NCBI GenBank assembly: GCA_023390055.1
Contig: JAEWDP010000125.1
Span: 1 to 45,250, forward strand
Direction of reading: 5' to 3'
DNA from: Pseudomonadota bacterium
GTDB lineage: Bacteria > Pseudomonadota > Alphaproteobacteria > Rhizobiales > Rhizobiaceae
Length of the DNA: 45,250 nucleotides
Part shown: in pieces, positions 16,423 through 24,637 of the stretch
How positions within the stretch are numbered: position 1 is the stretch's first letter
Layout: each line of letters starts with the position of its first letter
Position numbers and translations under genes: made by a program
Notes under the pieces: generated by a model
The model's input: only the letters and a program-made list of their open reading frames with translations
Databases searched by the model: none
What the model was told of the DNA's origin: nothing

Positions 16423-17802
16423 TCAGGCCCTGCCGAACACGGCATCGACCGCATCAGCGGTTGCCTTCACGACAATGTCCGCTTCTTCCCGTGTCAGGCA
16501 CAAGGGTGGTGCAAAACCGAGAATGTCACCTTGAGGCATGGCACGTCCGATCACGCCGCGCTCGAGGAGAGCTGTTGCGATCTTGGGGCCGGTCTTCAAT
16601 GCTGGATCGAAGAACTTGCGTTCATCACGGCCTTCCACAAACTCGATTGCCGCCATCAGACCATCGCCGCGGATCTCGCCGACATGCCTGTGGTTTCCTA
16701 TGGCGTCGACAAGTCCCTTGCGGAAATAGGCCCCGGTATCGCGCGCGTTGTTCACCAGGTCGAGCTTGTCAATCAATTCGAGATTGGCAACGCCTGCAGC
16801 AGCACAGATTGGATGAGCCGAATAGGTCCAGCCGTGGCCAATGGCGCCGAGCTGATCGGATCCCTGTACCAATACCTGCCACATCTTGTCGGAAACGATT
16901 GTTCCGGAAAGCGGCGCATAGGCGGAAGTAAGGCCTTTGGCGATGGTTATCAGGTCAGGCTTCATTCCGTAATGGTCGGAACCGAACATGGTTCCAAGTC
17001 GGCCAAAGCCGGTCACGACTTCGTCTGCGACCAGGAGGATGTCGTACTTATCAAGTACGGCCTGGATCTTCTGCCAATAGCTGGCGGGAGGCGGAATGAT
17101 ACCGCCGGTGCCGAGGATAGGCTCCCCGATGAAGGCTGCAATGGTATCAGGCCCTTCTGCGAGGATCATCTCCTCCAGCTTGTCGGCGCAGTACTGCGAA
17201 AACTGTTCCTCGCTCATGGAGCGATCGTCGCGCCGGAAATAATAGGGCGCCTGCGTATGCAGAATGGGAGCGCGCGGCAGATCGAAGGCGTTATGGAAGA
17301 GCTCCAGGCCAGTCAAGGAACCGGTCATCACGCCCGAGCCATGATAACCGCGCCAGCGTGAGATGATCTTCTTCTTTTCCGGACGGCCAAGGATGTTGTT
17401 ATAGTACCAGATCAACTTGATATTGGTTTCGTTTGCATCCGAGCCGGACAGGCCGAAGTAGACGCGGCTCATGCCTTCCGGGGCGCGGTCGATGATCATT
17501 TTTGCAAGCGTGATAGAGGCCTGCGAGCCGTGTCCGACATAGGAGTGGTAATAAGCGAGGTCTTTCGCCTGTTCGCCAATCGCGTCGGCGATCTCCTGGC
17601 GTCCATAGCCGACATTGACGCAGTAGAGTCCGGCAAAGGCATCGAGGCTTGTGCGACCGTCGCGGTCGGTAATGTAGACACCGTTGCCACCAGCAATCAC
17701 CCGTGTCGGAGTTTCACCACGCGCATGCATGCCCATGTGCGTGGATGGATGAAAGAAATGATCACGGTCCCAGGCGGAGAGTTCGTTGTTTTTGTCGAGC
17801 AT
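16423..17802 (-). CDS. doeD: diaminobutyrate transaminase (class III aminotransferase)
   Basis: A 459-residue PLP-dependent class III aminotransferase. Motifs are YITDRDGRTSLDAFAGLYCVNVGYGRQEIADAI, GLSGSDANETNIKL, RGYHGSG, LVADEVVTGFGRLGTMFG and the PLP lysine in TIAKGLTSAYAPLSG. In ectoine catabolism DoeD converts L-2,4-diaminobutyrate to L-aspartate beta-semialdehyde. That assignment here rests on its place between doeC and the rest of the ehu/eut/doe cluster, because beta-alanine- or GABA:pyruvate aminotransferases share the same motifs. ATG 17802 has AAGGA upstream; the longer frame to 17928 runs back into doeC. It starts 25 bases after the doeC stop. Confidence 0.83.
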   Translation of the reverse strand: MLDKNNELSAWDRDHFFHPSTHMGMHARGETPTRVIAGGNGVYITDRDGRTSLDAFAGLYCVNVGYGRQEIADAIGEQAKDLAYYHSYVGHGSQASITLAKMIIDRAPEGMSRVYFGLSGSDANETNIKLIWYYNNILGRPEKKKIISRWRGYHGSGVMTGSLTGLELFHNAFDLPRAPILHTQAPYYFRRDDRSMSEEQFSQYCADKLEEMILAEGPDTIAAFIGEPILGTGGIIPPPASYWQKIQAVLDKYDILLVADEVVTGFGRLGTMFGSDHYGMKPDLITIAKGLTSAYAPLSGTIVSDKMWQVLVQGSDQLGAIGHGWTYSAHPICAAAGVANLELIDKLDLVNNARDTGAYFRKGLVDAIGNHRHVGEIRGDGLMAAIEFVEGRDERKFFDPALKTGPKIATALLERGVIGRAMPQGDILGFAPPLCLTREEADIVVKATADAVDAVFGRA

Positions 17803-17827
17803 GGCTCTTTCCTTCGTTTTTTGCCGC

Positions 17828-19324
17828 TTAGACGGCAGTGTCAATGCACAGGTATTTGAGATCGGTGAATGCCTCCAGTCCGTGCCGCGAACCTTCGCGG
17901 CCAAGGCCTGACTGCTTGGTGCCGCCAAAGGGCACTGGCGCTCCCGTAATCTTTACGCGATTTATGGCGATCATGCCGAAGTCGAGGGCACGACCAAGGC
18001 GCAACTGGCGAGCTCCGTTGTCAGTCACGACATAGGCGACCAACCCGTACTCGCTGTCATTGGCGCGACGAACCACCTCTTCCTCGGTGTCGAACGTCAT
18101 GACAGCGGCAACCGGGCCGAAGGTTTCTTCATGCATGACGGTGGCGTCTTGCGGAACGTCGCTCAAAAGCGTTGGCTCGAAAAATAACGGACCCGAGTGA
18201 TGGCGCGATCCGCCGATGACCAGCTGCGCGCCGCGGTCAAGTGCATCCTGCACCTGGGCTTCAACCTTTGCGACGGCCCGTTCGTGCATCAAAGGACCGA
18301 TATCGACGTCTTTGTCCAGGCCGTTACCGACCCTGAGCGCCTTGATGCGCCTGGCGAAGGCCTTGTTGAAGGCTCCAGCAATGGATCGATGGACAAAGAT
18401 GCGGTTAGCCGCAAGGCAATCCTGCCCCGACGTCGCAAATTTTGCAGACAATGCGATGTCGGCGGCCCGCTCGATATCGGCGTCTTCGAAGATGATCAGC
18501 GGGGCATGCCCTCCAAGTTCCAGCACCAGACGTTTCATGGTAGAAGCACATTTTGCCGCAAGGAGCTTGCCGATTTCCGTGGAGCCGGTGAAGCTGAGGG
18601 CTCGTACCCTGACATCTTCGCACATCCTGTCGACAATGATTGAAGCGTCGCCCGTCACGACATTGAAAACGCCCGCGGGGACACCGGCGCGTTCGGCAAG
18701 CTCGGCAAGGGCCAGAGCCGAAAGCGGCGTCTGCGAGGCCGGATGCGCGACAACGGTACAGCCAGCCGCAAGTGCGGCCGACACCTTCCGTGTGATCATG
18801 GCCGACGGGAAGTTCCAGGGTGTAACGACGCCGACAACGCCAAGAGGCTGCCGATGCACAAACATTTCAGCATTTTCCAGATGGCTGGTGACGCCCTCGA
18901 CATTGAGGCGCTTGCCTTCCTCGGCGTACCACTCGATGAAAGAAGCGGCATAGTCGATCTCACCGCGCGCCTCTGCCAGGGGCTTGCCCTGTTCCAGGGT
19001 CATCAGGAGGGCCAGATCTTCCTTTGCAACCAGCATGAGGCGATGCCATTCGCGCATGATTGCGGCACGTGCTTGTGGGGCCACGGCGCGCCATTTGTCG
19101 AAGGCTGCAGACGCGGCGTTGATGGCGTCGCCGGTCTCATCACCATCGAGGCTTGCTACCCAGGCAAGCGTCGATGAGGAAGCCGGGTCGGTTACCTGGA
19201 AGCTGCTGCCCGATTTTCCAACGACCCAACGTCCGTTGACATAGGCAAGATCGCGCAGAAGGTGGGGATCCGTGAGCCGGTTCAGGGCTTCGTGATATTC
19301 CGGACGGGCAAAAATTGCAGTCAT
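17828..19324 (-). CDS. doeC: aspartate-semialdehyde dehydrogenase, SSADH-like
   Basis: A 498-residue aldehyde dehydrogenase of the succinate-semialdehyde type. Present are TPWNFP (Asn ~171), the catalytic Glu in LELGG (~269), the catalytic Cys in SGQDCLAAN (~303) and EETFGPVAAV. In the ectoine pathway DoeC oxidises aspartate semialdehyde to aspartate, the end product. One oddity: the cofactor-binding motif usually read as VVxKPAxQTP is VVAHPASQTP, with His in place of Lys (~194), which may affect NAD versus NADP use. ATG 19324 is preceded by GAGG at eight bases and is preferred to GTG 19333. It is the first gene of a three-gene minus-strand operon, with an AsnC-type palindrome about 80 bases upstream. 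Confidence 0.83.
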   Translation of the reverse strand: MTAIFARPEYHEALNRLTDPHLLRDLAYVNGRWVVGKSGSSFQVTDPASSSTLAWVASLDGDETGDAINAASAAFDKWRAVAPQARAAIMREWHRLMLVAKEDLALLMTLEQGKPLAEARGEIDYAASFIEWYAEEGKRLNVEGVTSHLENAEMFVHRQPLGVVGVVTPWNFPSAMITRKVSAALAAGCTVVAHPASQTPLSALALAELAERAGVPAGVFNVVTGDASIIVDRMCEDVRVRALSFTGSTEIGKLLAAKCASTMKRLVLELGGHAPLIIFEDADIERAADIALSAKFATSGQDCLAANRIFVHRSIAGAFNKAFARRIKALRVGNGLDKDVDIGPLMHERAVAKVEAQVQDALDRGAQLVIGGSRHHSGPLFFEPTLLSDVPQDATVMHEETFGPVAAVMTFDTEEEVVRRANDSEYGLVAYVVTDNGARQLRLGRALDFGMIAINRVKITGAPVPFGGTKQSGLGREGSRHGLEAFTDLKYLCIDTAV

Positions 19325-19404
19325 GGCCGACACCTCGATTTCGATTTACCGGATTATCGGCTGAAGTGTCGGAGAGATGGTCCAATCAATGGCCAGTAAT
19401 TAGA

Positions 19405-19430
19405 CAGAGTCTCTAAATTTATACAGTCTG
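19405..19430. promoter_or_regulatory. AsnC/Lrp-type palindromic operator before doeC
   Basis: A 26-base near-palindrome centred on TAAATTTA (19414-19421) with ends CAGA and TCTG. Ten of its thirteen base pairs are symmetrical. A long, A/T-centred imperfect palindrome is typical of Lrp/AsnC binding sites. It lies between the doeC start (19324) and the end of the asnC-like gene, in the position expected for control of the doeC operon by that regulator. Confidence 0.45.
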
Positions 19431-19444
19431 GCGAGCGGATTTGC

Positions 19445-19936
19445 CTATGACGATGTGTCGATGGCCGCGCCGAGGACGGCTGTGACGGGCAGTTCCGTCT
19501 CCTTGACAGTCTTGGTAACGATGTATGTGAAGTACCGTTCGATGCCGAGTTGTCGATCAAGCAGACTGTCGATGAGACGTTGATAGGTATCGATATCCGC
19601 AGTGACGATCTTCAGGATATAATCGACACCACCACCGACCGACCAGCAGCACGTGATCTCGGGTATGGTTGATATGATACGCTCGAAACGGTCAAAGTCG
19701 GCCTGGCGATGATTGGCGAGAGTGATTTCGACCATGACACTTGCAAGCGGAGCGATCTGGCGCGTGGCAATACGTGCATGGTAGCTGGTAATGATACCGG
19801 CTTTTTCAAGTTTCCTTAATCGCAACCAGCATGGAGTGGGTGACAATCCCACCTTCTCCGCCAGTGCGAGCTTCGTGATGCGCCCGTCAGCCTGGACAGC
19901 CTCGAGGATGCGTATGTCGATGGCATCAAGTTTCAT
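19445..19936 (-). CDS. doeX: Lrp/AsnC-family regulator (DoeX-like)
   Basis: A 163-residue Lrp/AsnC protein. The N-terminal helix-turn-helix is LDAIDIRILEAVQADGRITKLALAEKVGLSPTPCWLRLRKLEKAGII. The C-terminal RAM effector domain (SVMVEITLANHRQADFDRF, then CCWSVGGGVDYILKIVTADIDTYQRLID) follows. AsnC-type regulators named DoeX accompany ectoine-degradation genes in many proteobacteria and are thought to respond to pathway intermediates. Here it lies upstream of doeC on the same strand and divergent from enuR. In the 86-base gap to enuR, ATTGTC (19948-19953) and GACAAT (19965-19970) form a small inverted repeat that may be an autoregulatory site. Confidence 0.85.
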   Translation of the reverse strand: MKLDAIDIRILEAVQADGRITKLALAEKVGLSPTPCWLRLRKLEKAGIITSYHARIATRQIAPLASVMVEITLANHRQADFDRFERIISTIPEITCCWSVGGGVDYILKIVTADIDTYQRLIDSLLDRQLGIERYFTYIVTKTVKETELPVTAVLGAAIDTSS

Positions 19937-20022
19937 GCGAAAATCCGATTGTCGCTACTGTCGAGACAATGAGAAGTGATTTTGTCATTGTCAATTGAAC
20001 TGATTTCAATCACATTAAAATC

Positions 20023-21408
20023 ATGACAAATTGGCACCCTGATCCAACCCAACTCAACCGTCCTGCCTATATGTCGCTGGCGGAGCAGTTCGCGCGTGCG
20101 ATACAAGACGGTAAACTGGCGCATGGCGCAAGGCTCCCCACACATCGCAAGATGGCCGATGACCTTTCCCTGTCGGTGCAGACGGTCAGCCGTGCTTATG
20201 AAGAATTGATCCGCCGTGGCCTGGTTACAGGCGAAATCGGCCGTGGCACCTTTGTGCAGGCGCAAACCAGGGAACCGGAGCCACCCTATCTGCCGGAACG
20301 CCTCGGCGAGGTCATCGACCTGTCGATACTCAAGCCGGTATGCGACCTTGCCCACCTGGACAAGATGCGACGAGCCTTTGCGTGGCTTGGCGAGAACCTG
20401 CCGTCCAGTTCGGCCCTGTCGTTTCGGCCCAATGTTGTTTTTCCACGCCATCGGGCCATCGCCGCCGAATGGCTCGTTCATTGTGGCTTGCAGGTCTCGC
20501 CGCTCAACATCAACGTTACGAATGGTGCCACGTCGGGCATGACGGTCGCCCTGATGAGTGTCGCATCGCCGGGTTCCATTATCGCTGCCGAGGCGGTCAG
20601 TCACCATACGCTCGTACCCTTGTCGACATATCTTGGCGTTCATCTGGAAGGATTGCCTGTCGATGACGAGGGGATGATCCCCGAAGCACTCGACGAGGCT
20701 TGCAGAAGAAGCCCCATTCGAGCGGTGTTTCTTCAACCGTCCGTCATCAATCCAAGAGCAACCATCATGAGCGCGCAACGCCGCGAGGCGCTGGTCGAGG
20801 TTGCAGCACGTCACGATATTGCAATCGTCGAAAATGATATTCTTGGACCGCTTGTGGAAAATCGCCCGCCTCCAATCGCCGCATTGGCGCCCGAGCGAAC
20901 CCTCTATGTCACAAGTTTCAGCAAGATTACGGTCCCGGGCCTTCGGATCGGCTATCTCGTTGCACCGGACCGCTATGTTGCTGCGGTTGCGAACCGGCAT
21001 CTGGTCTTGAACTGGATGGCAACGCCGGCGATCGCGGAGATTGCGACGCGTTGGGTGGTCGACGGTACCGCGATGGAACTGGTGGAGTGGCAACGTGAGG
21101 CACTGGCTGTTCGTCATGCCATTGCAAGAGAGACGCTTGCGGGAATGCGCTATTTCGCGCATCCTCAAAGCCTGCATGTCTGGGTGGAGCTTTCAGGCGC
21201 GCATACCGAGGAGGGTTTTGTTGCGCAGGCGCGTCTGCATGGTGTTGCGATTGCACCGGGTACGTCGTTCAGGACTGCAGATCAGGGATGGGCTCCGGCT
21301 GTTCGGATTTCTCTGGGGTCGACTTCGGAAAGCGATCTGAGGGCCGGCCTCGGTGTTGTTGCTTCCCTGACGCAAGGGGACCCGGAGACGCTTCTTCTGG
21401 CAATCTGA
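20023..21408 (+). CDS. enuR: MocR-type (GntR + aminotransferase fold) ectoine regulator
   Basis: A 461-residue two-domain regulator. Residues ~1-80 are a GntR winged helix (AEQFARAIQDGKLAHGARLPTHRKMADDLSLSVQTVSRAYEELIRRGLV, then GRGTFVQ). The rest is a class I aminotransferase-like domain with the PLP lysine in SFSKITVPGLRIGYLVAP. EnuR is the known repressor of ectoine uptake and catabolism genes; its PLP is thought to react with pathway intermediates such as diaminobutyrate derivatives. Identification rests on domain layout and position directly before ehuA. ATG 20023 lacks a clear ribosome-binding site. A hairpin and a perfect palindrome follow its stop codon. Confidence 0.88.
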   Translation: MTNWHPDPTQLNRPAYMSLAEQFARAIQDGKLAHGARLPTHRKMADDLSLSVQTVSRAYEELIRRGLVTGEIGRGTFVQAQTREPEPPYLPERLGEVIDLSILKPVCDLAHLDKMRRAFAWLGENLPSSSALSFRPNVVFPRHRAIAAEWLVHCGLQVSPLNINVTNGATSGMTVALMSVASPGSIIAAEAVSHHTLVPLSTYLGVHLEGLPVDDEGMIPEALDEACRRSPIRAVFLQPSVINPRATIMSAQRREALVEVAARHDIAIVENDILGPLVENRPPPIAALAPERTLYVTSFSKITVPGLRIGYLVAPDRYVAAVANRHLVLNWMATPAIAEIATRWVVDGTAMELVEWQREALAVRHAIARETLAGMRYFAHPQSLHVWVELSGAHTEEGFVAQARLHGVAIAPGTSFRTADQGWAPAVRISLGSTSESDLRAGLGVVASLTQGDPETLLLAI

Positions 21409-21411
21409 GAT

Positions 21412-21426
21412 GCCTGACAATCAGGC
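21412..21426 (+). terminator. short hairpin after enuR
   Basis: GCCTGA, loop CAA, TCAGGC, directly after the enuR stop. No T run follows, so at most it is a weak terminator or pause site. It shares its last base with the operator that begins at 21426. Confidence 0.3.
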
Positions 21427-21447
21427 AGTACAATAAAAATTGTACTG
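21426..21447. promoter_or_regulatory. candidate EnuR operator upstream of ehuA
   Basis: CAGTACAAT and its exact complement ATTGTACTG are separated by four A residues, a perfect 9+9 inverted repeat. It lies about 80 bases before the ehuA start and just upstream of a consensus -35 hexamer TTGACA (21463-21468). The -10 region 17 bases later (CATCGT) is poor. Known EnuR targets carry an operator in this position before the uptake genes, so this is the obvious candidate. Confidence 0.55.
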
Positions 21448-21462
21448 ATATTATTTTATGAA

Positions 21463-21468
21463 TTGACA
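21463..21468 (+). promoter_or_regulatory. consensus -35 box of the ehu-eut-doe operon
   Basis: A perfect TTGACA. At 17-18 bases downstream there is only CATCGT/ATCGTA, so the -10 element is weak and the promoter probably depends on regulation. Confidence 0.35.
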
Positions 21469-21526
21469 TGATTTGCTGTGGGCTCCATCGTAGGTGCAGA
21501 GCTTGTCTCAACAGGGGGAGACATGA

Positions 21527-22312
21527 ATGCAGCAGCCGATTATCCGCATCGACAACATCGTGAAGCGCTATGGCGCATTGACAGTGCTCAATGGCCTGTC
21601 GATGGAAGTGATGCCGGGGGAGAAGCTTGCACTGATTGGGCCTTCGGGCTCAGGCAAGACGACGATCCTGCGTATTTTGATGACGTTGGAGACGATCAGT
21701 GATGGTCATATCGAGGTTGATGGGGATCAGCTTTACCACATGAAGAAGGGTGGCGCCCTCGTTGGCGCCAATGAAGCCCACCTTGCGCAAATGCGTAAGA
21801 AAATCGGGATGGTCTTCCAACATTTCAATCTGTTTCCGCACAAATGTGTCCTCGACAACGTCACGCTCGCGCCTATTCTCACCCAGGGAGTAAAACGCAG
21901 CGCCGCCGAAAAACGGGCAATGGAACTGCTCGAAATGGTTGGCATGGCGGACAAGGCGAAAAGTGTCCCTGCGCAGCTGTCGGGCGGGCAAAAGCAACGT
22001 GTGGCAATTGCACGCGCACTGGCACTTTCGCCGAAGATCATGCTGTTTGACGAGGTGACCTCGGCGCTTGATCCAGAGCTTGTCGAGGAAGTGCTCAGCG
22101 TCATGAAGCGGCTTGCCGCCGAAACCGACATGACGATGCTTCTTGTTACCCACGAGATGGGCTTTGCCCACGATTTTGCCGATCGTGTGCTATTCTTTGA
22201 TCAGGGAAAGATCGTCGAGGAAGGAAAGCCCGACCAGATCTTCCGCAATCCCAAGCAGGAAAGAACACAGACTTTCTTGCGCAAGATCATAGCGGCGGGG
22301 CACCGCGTCTGA
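21527..22312 (+). CDS. ehuA: ectoine/hydroxyectoine ABC importer ATPase
   Basis: A 261-residue ATPase of the polar amino acid uptake family. Walker A is GPSGSGKTT (38-46), the signature LSGGQKQRVAIARAL and Walker B IMLFDEVTSALDPELVEEV, where the usual DEPTSALD reads DEVTSALD; the same replacement occurs in the other amino-acid ATPase of this window. EhuA energises ectoine and 5-hydroxyectoine import with EhuBCD. An upstream ATG at 21523 is out of frame; ATG 21527 has AGGGGGAG seven bases before it. It is the first gene of a long plus-strand operon behind the palindrome at 21426. Confidence 0.9.
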   Translation: MQQPIIRIDNIVKRYGALTVLNGLSMEVMPGEKLALIGPSGSGKTTILRILMTLETISDGHIEVDGDQLYHMKKGGALVGANEAHLAQMRKKIGMVFQHFNLFPHKCVLDNVTLAPILTQGVKRSAAEKRAMELLEMVGMADKAKSVPAQLSGGQKQRVAIARALALSPKIMLFDEVTSALDPELVEEVLSVMKRLAAETDMTMLLVTHEMGFAHDFADRVLFFDQGKIVEEGKPDQIFRNPKQERTQTFLRKIIAAGHRV

Positions 22313-22365
22313 CCGTGTTGCGGGGACATTGCTCGAAGAGAAGAAAAACCACAGGAGTAGGGAAC

Positions 22366-23214
22366 ATGAAAATGAAGTTGTGGACAACCGCCATCGGGAT
22401 GGCGGCACTGGTCACCTTCCTCGGACCGCAGGCTGCGATGGCGGATGACAGCAAGCTTGAAGAACTGAAGGAGCAGGGCTTTGTCCGTATTGCCATCGCA
22501 AATGAGCCGCCTTTCACGGCGGTTGGCGCTGACGGCAAGGTCTCAGGAGCAGCACCCGACGTGGCGCGCGCCATCTTCGAGCGACTGGGTGTGAAGGAGG
22601 TTGTTGCTTCGATCTCCGAGTATGGGGCAATGATCCCGGGACTTCAGGCTGGCCGCCATGACGTGATCACTGCTGGTCTCTTCATGAAGCCGGAGCGCTG
22701 CAATGCTGTCGCATATTCCGAACCGATCCTGTGTGACGCAGAAGCGTTTGCCGTGCAGAAGGGCAATCCTCTGAACCTCGTAAGCTACAAGGACATTGCT
22801 GACAATCCGGATGCCAAGATCGGCGCCCCTGGTGGCGGTACCGAGGAAAAGCTTGCTCTTGAGGCCGGCGTGCCACGGGATCGCGTCATTGTTGTTCCTG
22901 ACGGTCAAAGCGGCATCAAGATGCTCCAGGACGGCCGCATTGATGTCTATTCGCTGCCGGTACTTTCTATTCACGATCTCCTAAACAAGGCCAACGATCC
23001 CAATCTTGAGGTCGTTGCCCCGGTTCAGGGTGCTCCAGTCTATTGTGACGGCGCTGCCTTCAAAAAGGGGAATGAAGGACTTCGCGATGCATTCGATGTC
23101 GAGCTTGCCAAGCTGAAGGAATCCGGTGAGTTCGCCAAGCTCATCGAGCCCTACGGTTTCTCGGCTGAGGCCGCGATATCGACAACGCGCGAAAAGCAGT
23201 GCGCTGCACAGTAA
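22366..23214 (+). CDS. ehuB: periplasmic ectoine/hydroxyectoine-binding protein
   Basis: A 282-residue solute-binding protein with a signal peptide (LWTTAIGMAALVTFLG), probably cleaved after AMA. The mature part has the type II fold of amino-acid binding proteins: LKEQGFVRIAIANEPPFTAVGADGKVSGAAPDVARAIFERLGV, then PGLQAGRHDVITAGLFMKPERC and GAPGGGTEEKLALEAGV. In S. meliloti EhuB binds ectoine and hydroxyectoine with micromolar affinity. ATG 22366 is supported by AGGAG and by the signal peptide; the frame itself is open from 22315. A strong GC hairpin follows the gene and probably raises its mRNA level over that of the permease genes. Confidence 0.9.
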   Translation: MKMKLWTTAIGMAALVTFLGPQAAMADDSKLEELKEQGFVRIAIANEPPFTAVGADGKVSGAAPDVARAIFERLGVKEVVASISEYGAMIPGLQAGRHDVITAGLFMKPERCNAVAYSEPILCDAEAFAVQKGNPLNLVSYKDIADNPDAKIGAPGGGTEEKLALEAGVPRDRVIVVPDGQSGIKMLQDGRIDVYSLPVLSIHDLLNKANDPNLEVVAPVQGAPVYCDGAAFKKGNEGLRDAFDVELAKLKESGEFAKLIEPYGFSAEAAISTTREKQCAAQ

Positions 23215-23226
23215 CTGCCACCTGAA

Positions 23227-23256
23227 AGGCCAGGACCGGTTTTCTGGTCCTGGCCT
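23227..23256 (+). other. intercistronic GC hairpin downstream of ehuB
   Basis: AGGCCAGGACC (23227-23237), loop of eight bases, GGTCCTGGCCT (23246-23256), a perfect 11-base-pair stem with no T run after it. Hairpins at this place in ABC-transporter operons protect the binding-protein mRNA and reduce downstream expression. Confidence 0.6.
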
Positions 23257-23315
23257 ATCATCAGGCTGGCCCGCTGGCTCAAATCGGTAATCTCGATGAT
23301 GGAAGGCAATAGCTG

Positions 23316-23975
23316 ATGGCGGTCTGGTCCGGCTACTTGACCCTTATACTTGAAGGCGCGCTTGTGACGCTCAAGCTGACCCTCATGGGCTCGGCGCTTG
23401 CACTTGTCATGGCTTTTCTGGCCGGTCTCGGGCGGGTATCGCGCTTTGCGAGCGTACGTGCGCTTGCAACCATTTATATCGAGTTCTTCCGTGGAACTTC
23501 GATCTTCGTCCAGTTGTTCTGGGTCTATTTCGTGCTGCCGTTTGCCGGATTGACCCTGACGCCATTGCAGGCAGGCGTTCTGGCTCTCGGTCTCAACGTA
23601 GGCGCCTATGGGGCCGAAGTCGTTCGCGGTGCGATCAAGGCGATCGGCCGGCAGCAGACAGAAGCCTGCATTGCACTCAACTTGTCGCGCAGCCAACGCA
23701 TGCGTCATGTCATCTTGCCACAAGCGCTGCCGCTGATGATGCCGACCTTCTGCAACAACGCGATCGAACTTCTCAAGGCAACGGCGATCGTCTCGCTGAT
23801 ATCGCTGAGTGATCTGACATTCCAGGCTCAGGTGGTTCGTGCCCAGACAGGCAACACGCTCATTCCTTTTACGACGATCCTGATCCTGTATTTTCTGATG
23901 GCCTGGGCGATCTCCGTCTCGATGCGCTGGCTTGAGCGACGACTTTCAAGAAATCTTGATGGCATGAGGACCTGA
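23316..23975 (+). CDS. ehuC: ectoine/hydroxyectoine ABC importer permease
   Basis: A 219-residue inner-membrane permease of the HisM/HisQ family with about five transmembrane helices. Family motifs are EFFRGTSIFVQLFWVYFVLP (residues ~49-68) and the cytoplasmic coupling loop GAYGAEVVRGAIKAIGRQQTEACIALNLSRSQRMRHVILPQALPLMMP. It pairs with EhuD to form the channel. ATG 23316 has GGAAGG upstream. It follows the hairpin after ehuB and precedes ehuD with a two-base gap. Confidence 0.9.
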   Translation: MAVWSGYLTLILEGALVTLKLTLMGSALALVMAFLAGLGRVSRFASVRALATIYIEFFRGTSIFVQLFWVYFVLPFAGLTLTPLQAGVLALGLNVGAYGAEVVRGAIKAIGRQQTEACIALNLSRSQRMRHVILPQALPLMMPTFCNNAIELLKATAIVSLISLSDLTFQAQVVRAQTGNTLIPFTTILILYFLMAWAISVSMRWLERRLSRNLDGMRT

Positions 23976-23977
23976 CG

Positions 23978-24637
23978 ATGGAGTGGGACTGGCAATTCGT
24001 CTGGCAGATCATGCCGACGCTTCTTCAAGCTTTCAAGATTACCATCATTGCCACGATCCTGGGTTCGGCAGTGGCCGCGATCGTCGGACTTCTCATTGCA
24101 GTCGTGCGGATCTCGTCGATACCGTTCCTTTCGCGTGCCGTCGCAATGATCTGCGAGTTTATTCGCGGGACGCCCCTTTTGGTGCAGCTCTATTTCATCT
24201 TCTATGTATTGCCTGATGTCGGAATCCGGTTGTCACCTCTCGTTGCGGGCGTGATCGGCATGGGCCTGCACTACGCGACCTATACCGCAGAAGTTTACCG
24301 TGCCGGTATCGAGAATGTACCGCGTGGCCAGTGGGAAGCCGCCAAGGCCACGAACCTGACGACCAGGCAATCCTGGATCCATGTCATCCTGCCGCAAGCC
24401 GTGCCGCCAATGATCCCGGCGCTTGCCAACTATTTTATTGCAATGTTCAAGGAGACACCGTTGCTCTCCGCGATCACTGTTCTGGAGTTGATGAACCAGG
24501 CGAAGAGCATCGCAAACAGCAATTATCGCTATATCGAACCGATGACGCTTGTCGGGGTCTTCTTCCTCGTGATCAGCCTGATCTCGGTCTTCGGGCTTCG
24601 TTGGCTGGAGGAGCGTTATGCCCGCGTCAACGATTGA
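23978..24637 (+). CDS. ehuD: ectoine/hydroxyectoine ABC importer permease
   Basis: A 219-residue permease, sister of EhuC, with the same EFIRGTPLLVQLYFIFYVLP and the coupling loop YTAEVYRAGIENVPRGQWEAAKATNLTTRQSWIHVILPQAVPPMIP. About five transmembrane segments are visible. It starts two bases after the ehuC stop. Its last 20 bases overlap the start of eutA, so uptake and catabolism genes are translationally linked. Confidence 0.9.
   Translation: MEWDWQFVWQIMPTLLQAFKITIIATILGSAVAAIVGLLIAVVRISSIPFLSRAVAMICEFIRGTPLLVQLYFIFYVLPDVGIRLSPLVAGVIGMGLHYATYTAEVYRAGIENVPRGQWEAAKATNLTTRQSWIHVILPQAVPPMIPALANYFIAMFKETPLLSAITVLELMNQAKSIANSNYRYIEPMTLVGVFFLVISLISVFGLRWLEERYARVND

Noticed and set aside
19933..21177. 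Minus-strand open frame of 414 codons opposite enuR
   Set aside because: Antisense shadow; EnuR on the plus strand has clear GntR and aminotransferase motifs.
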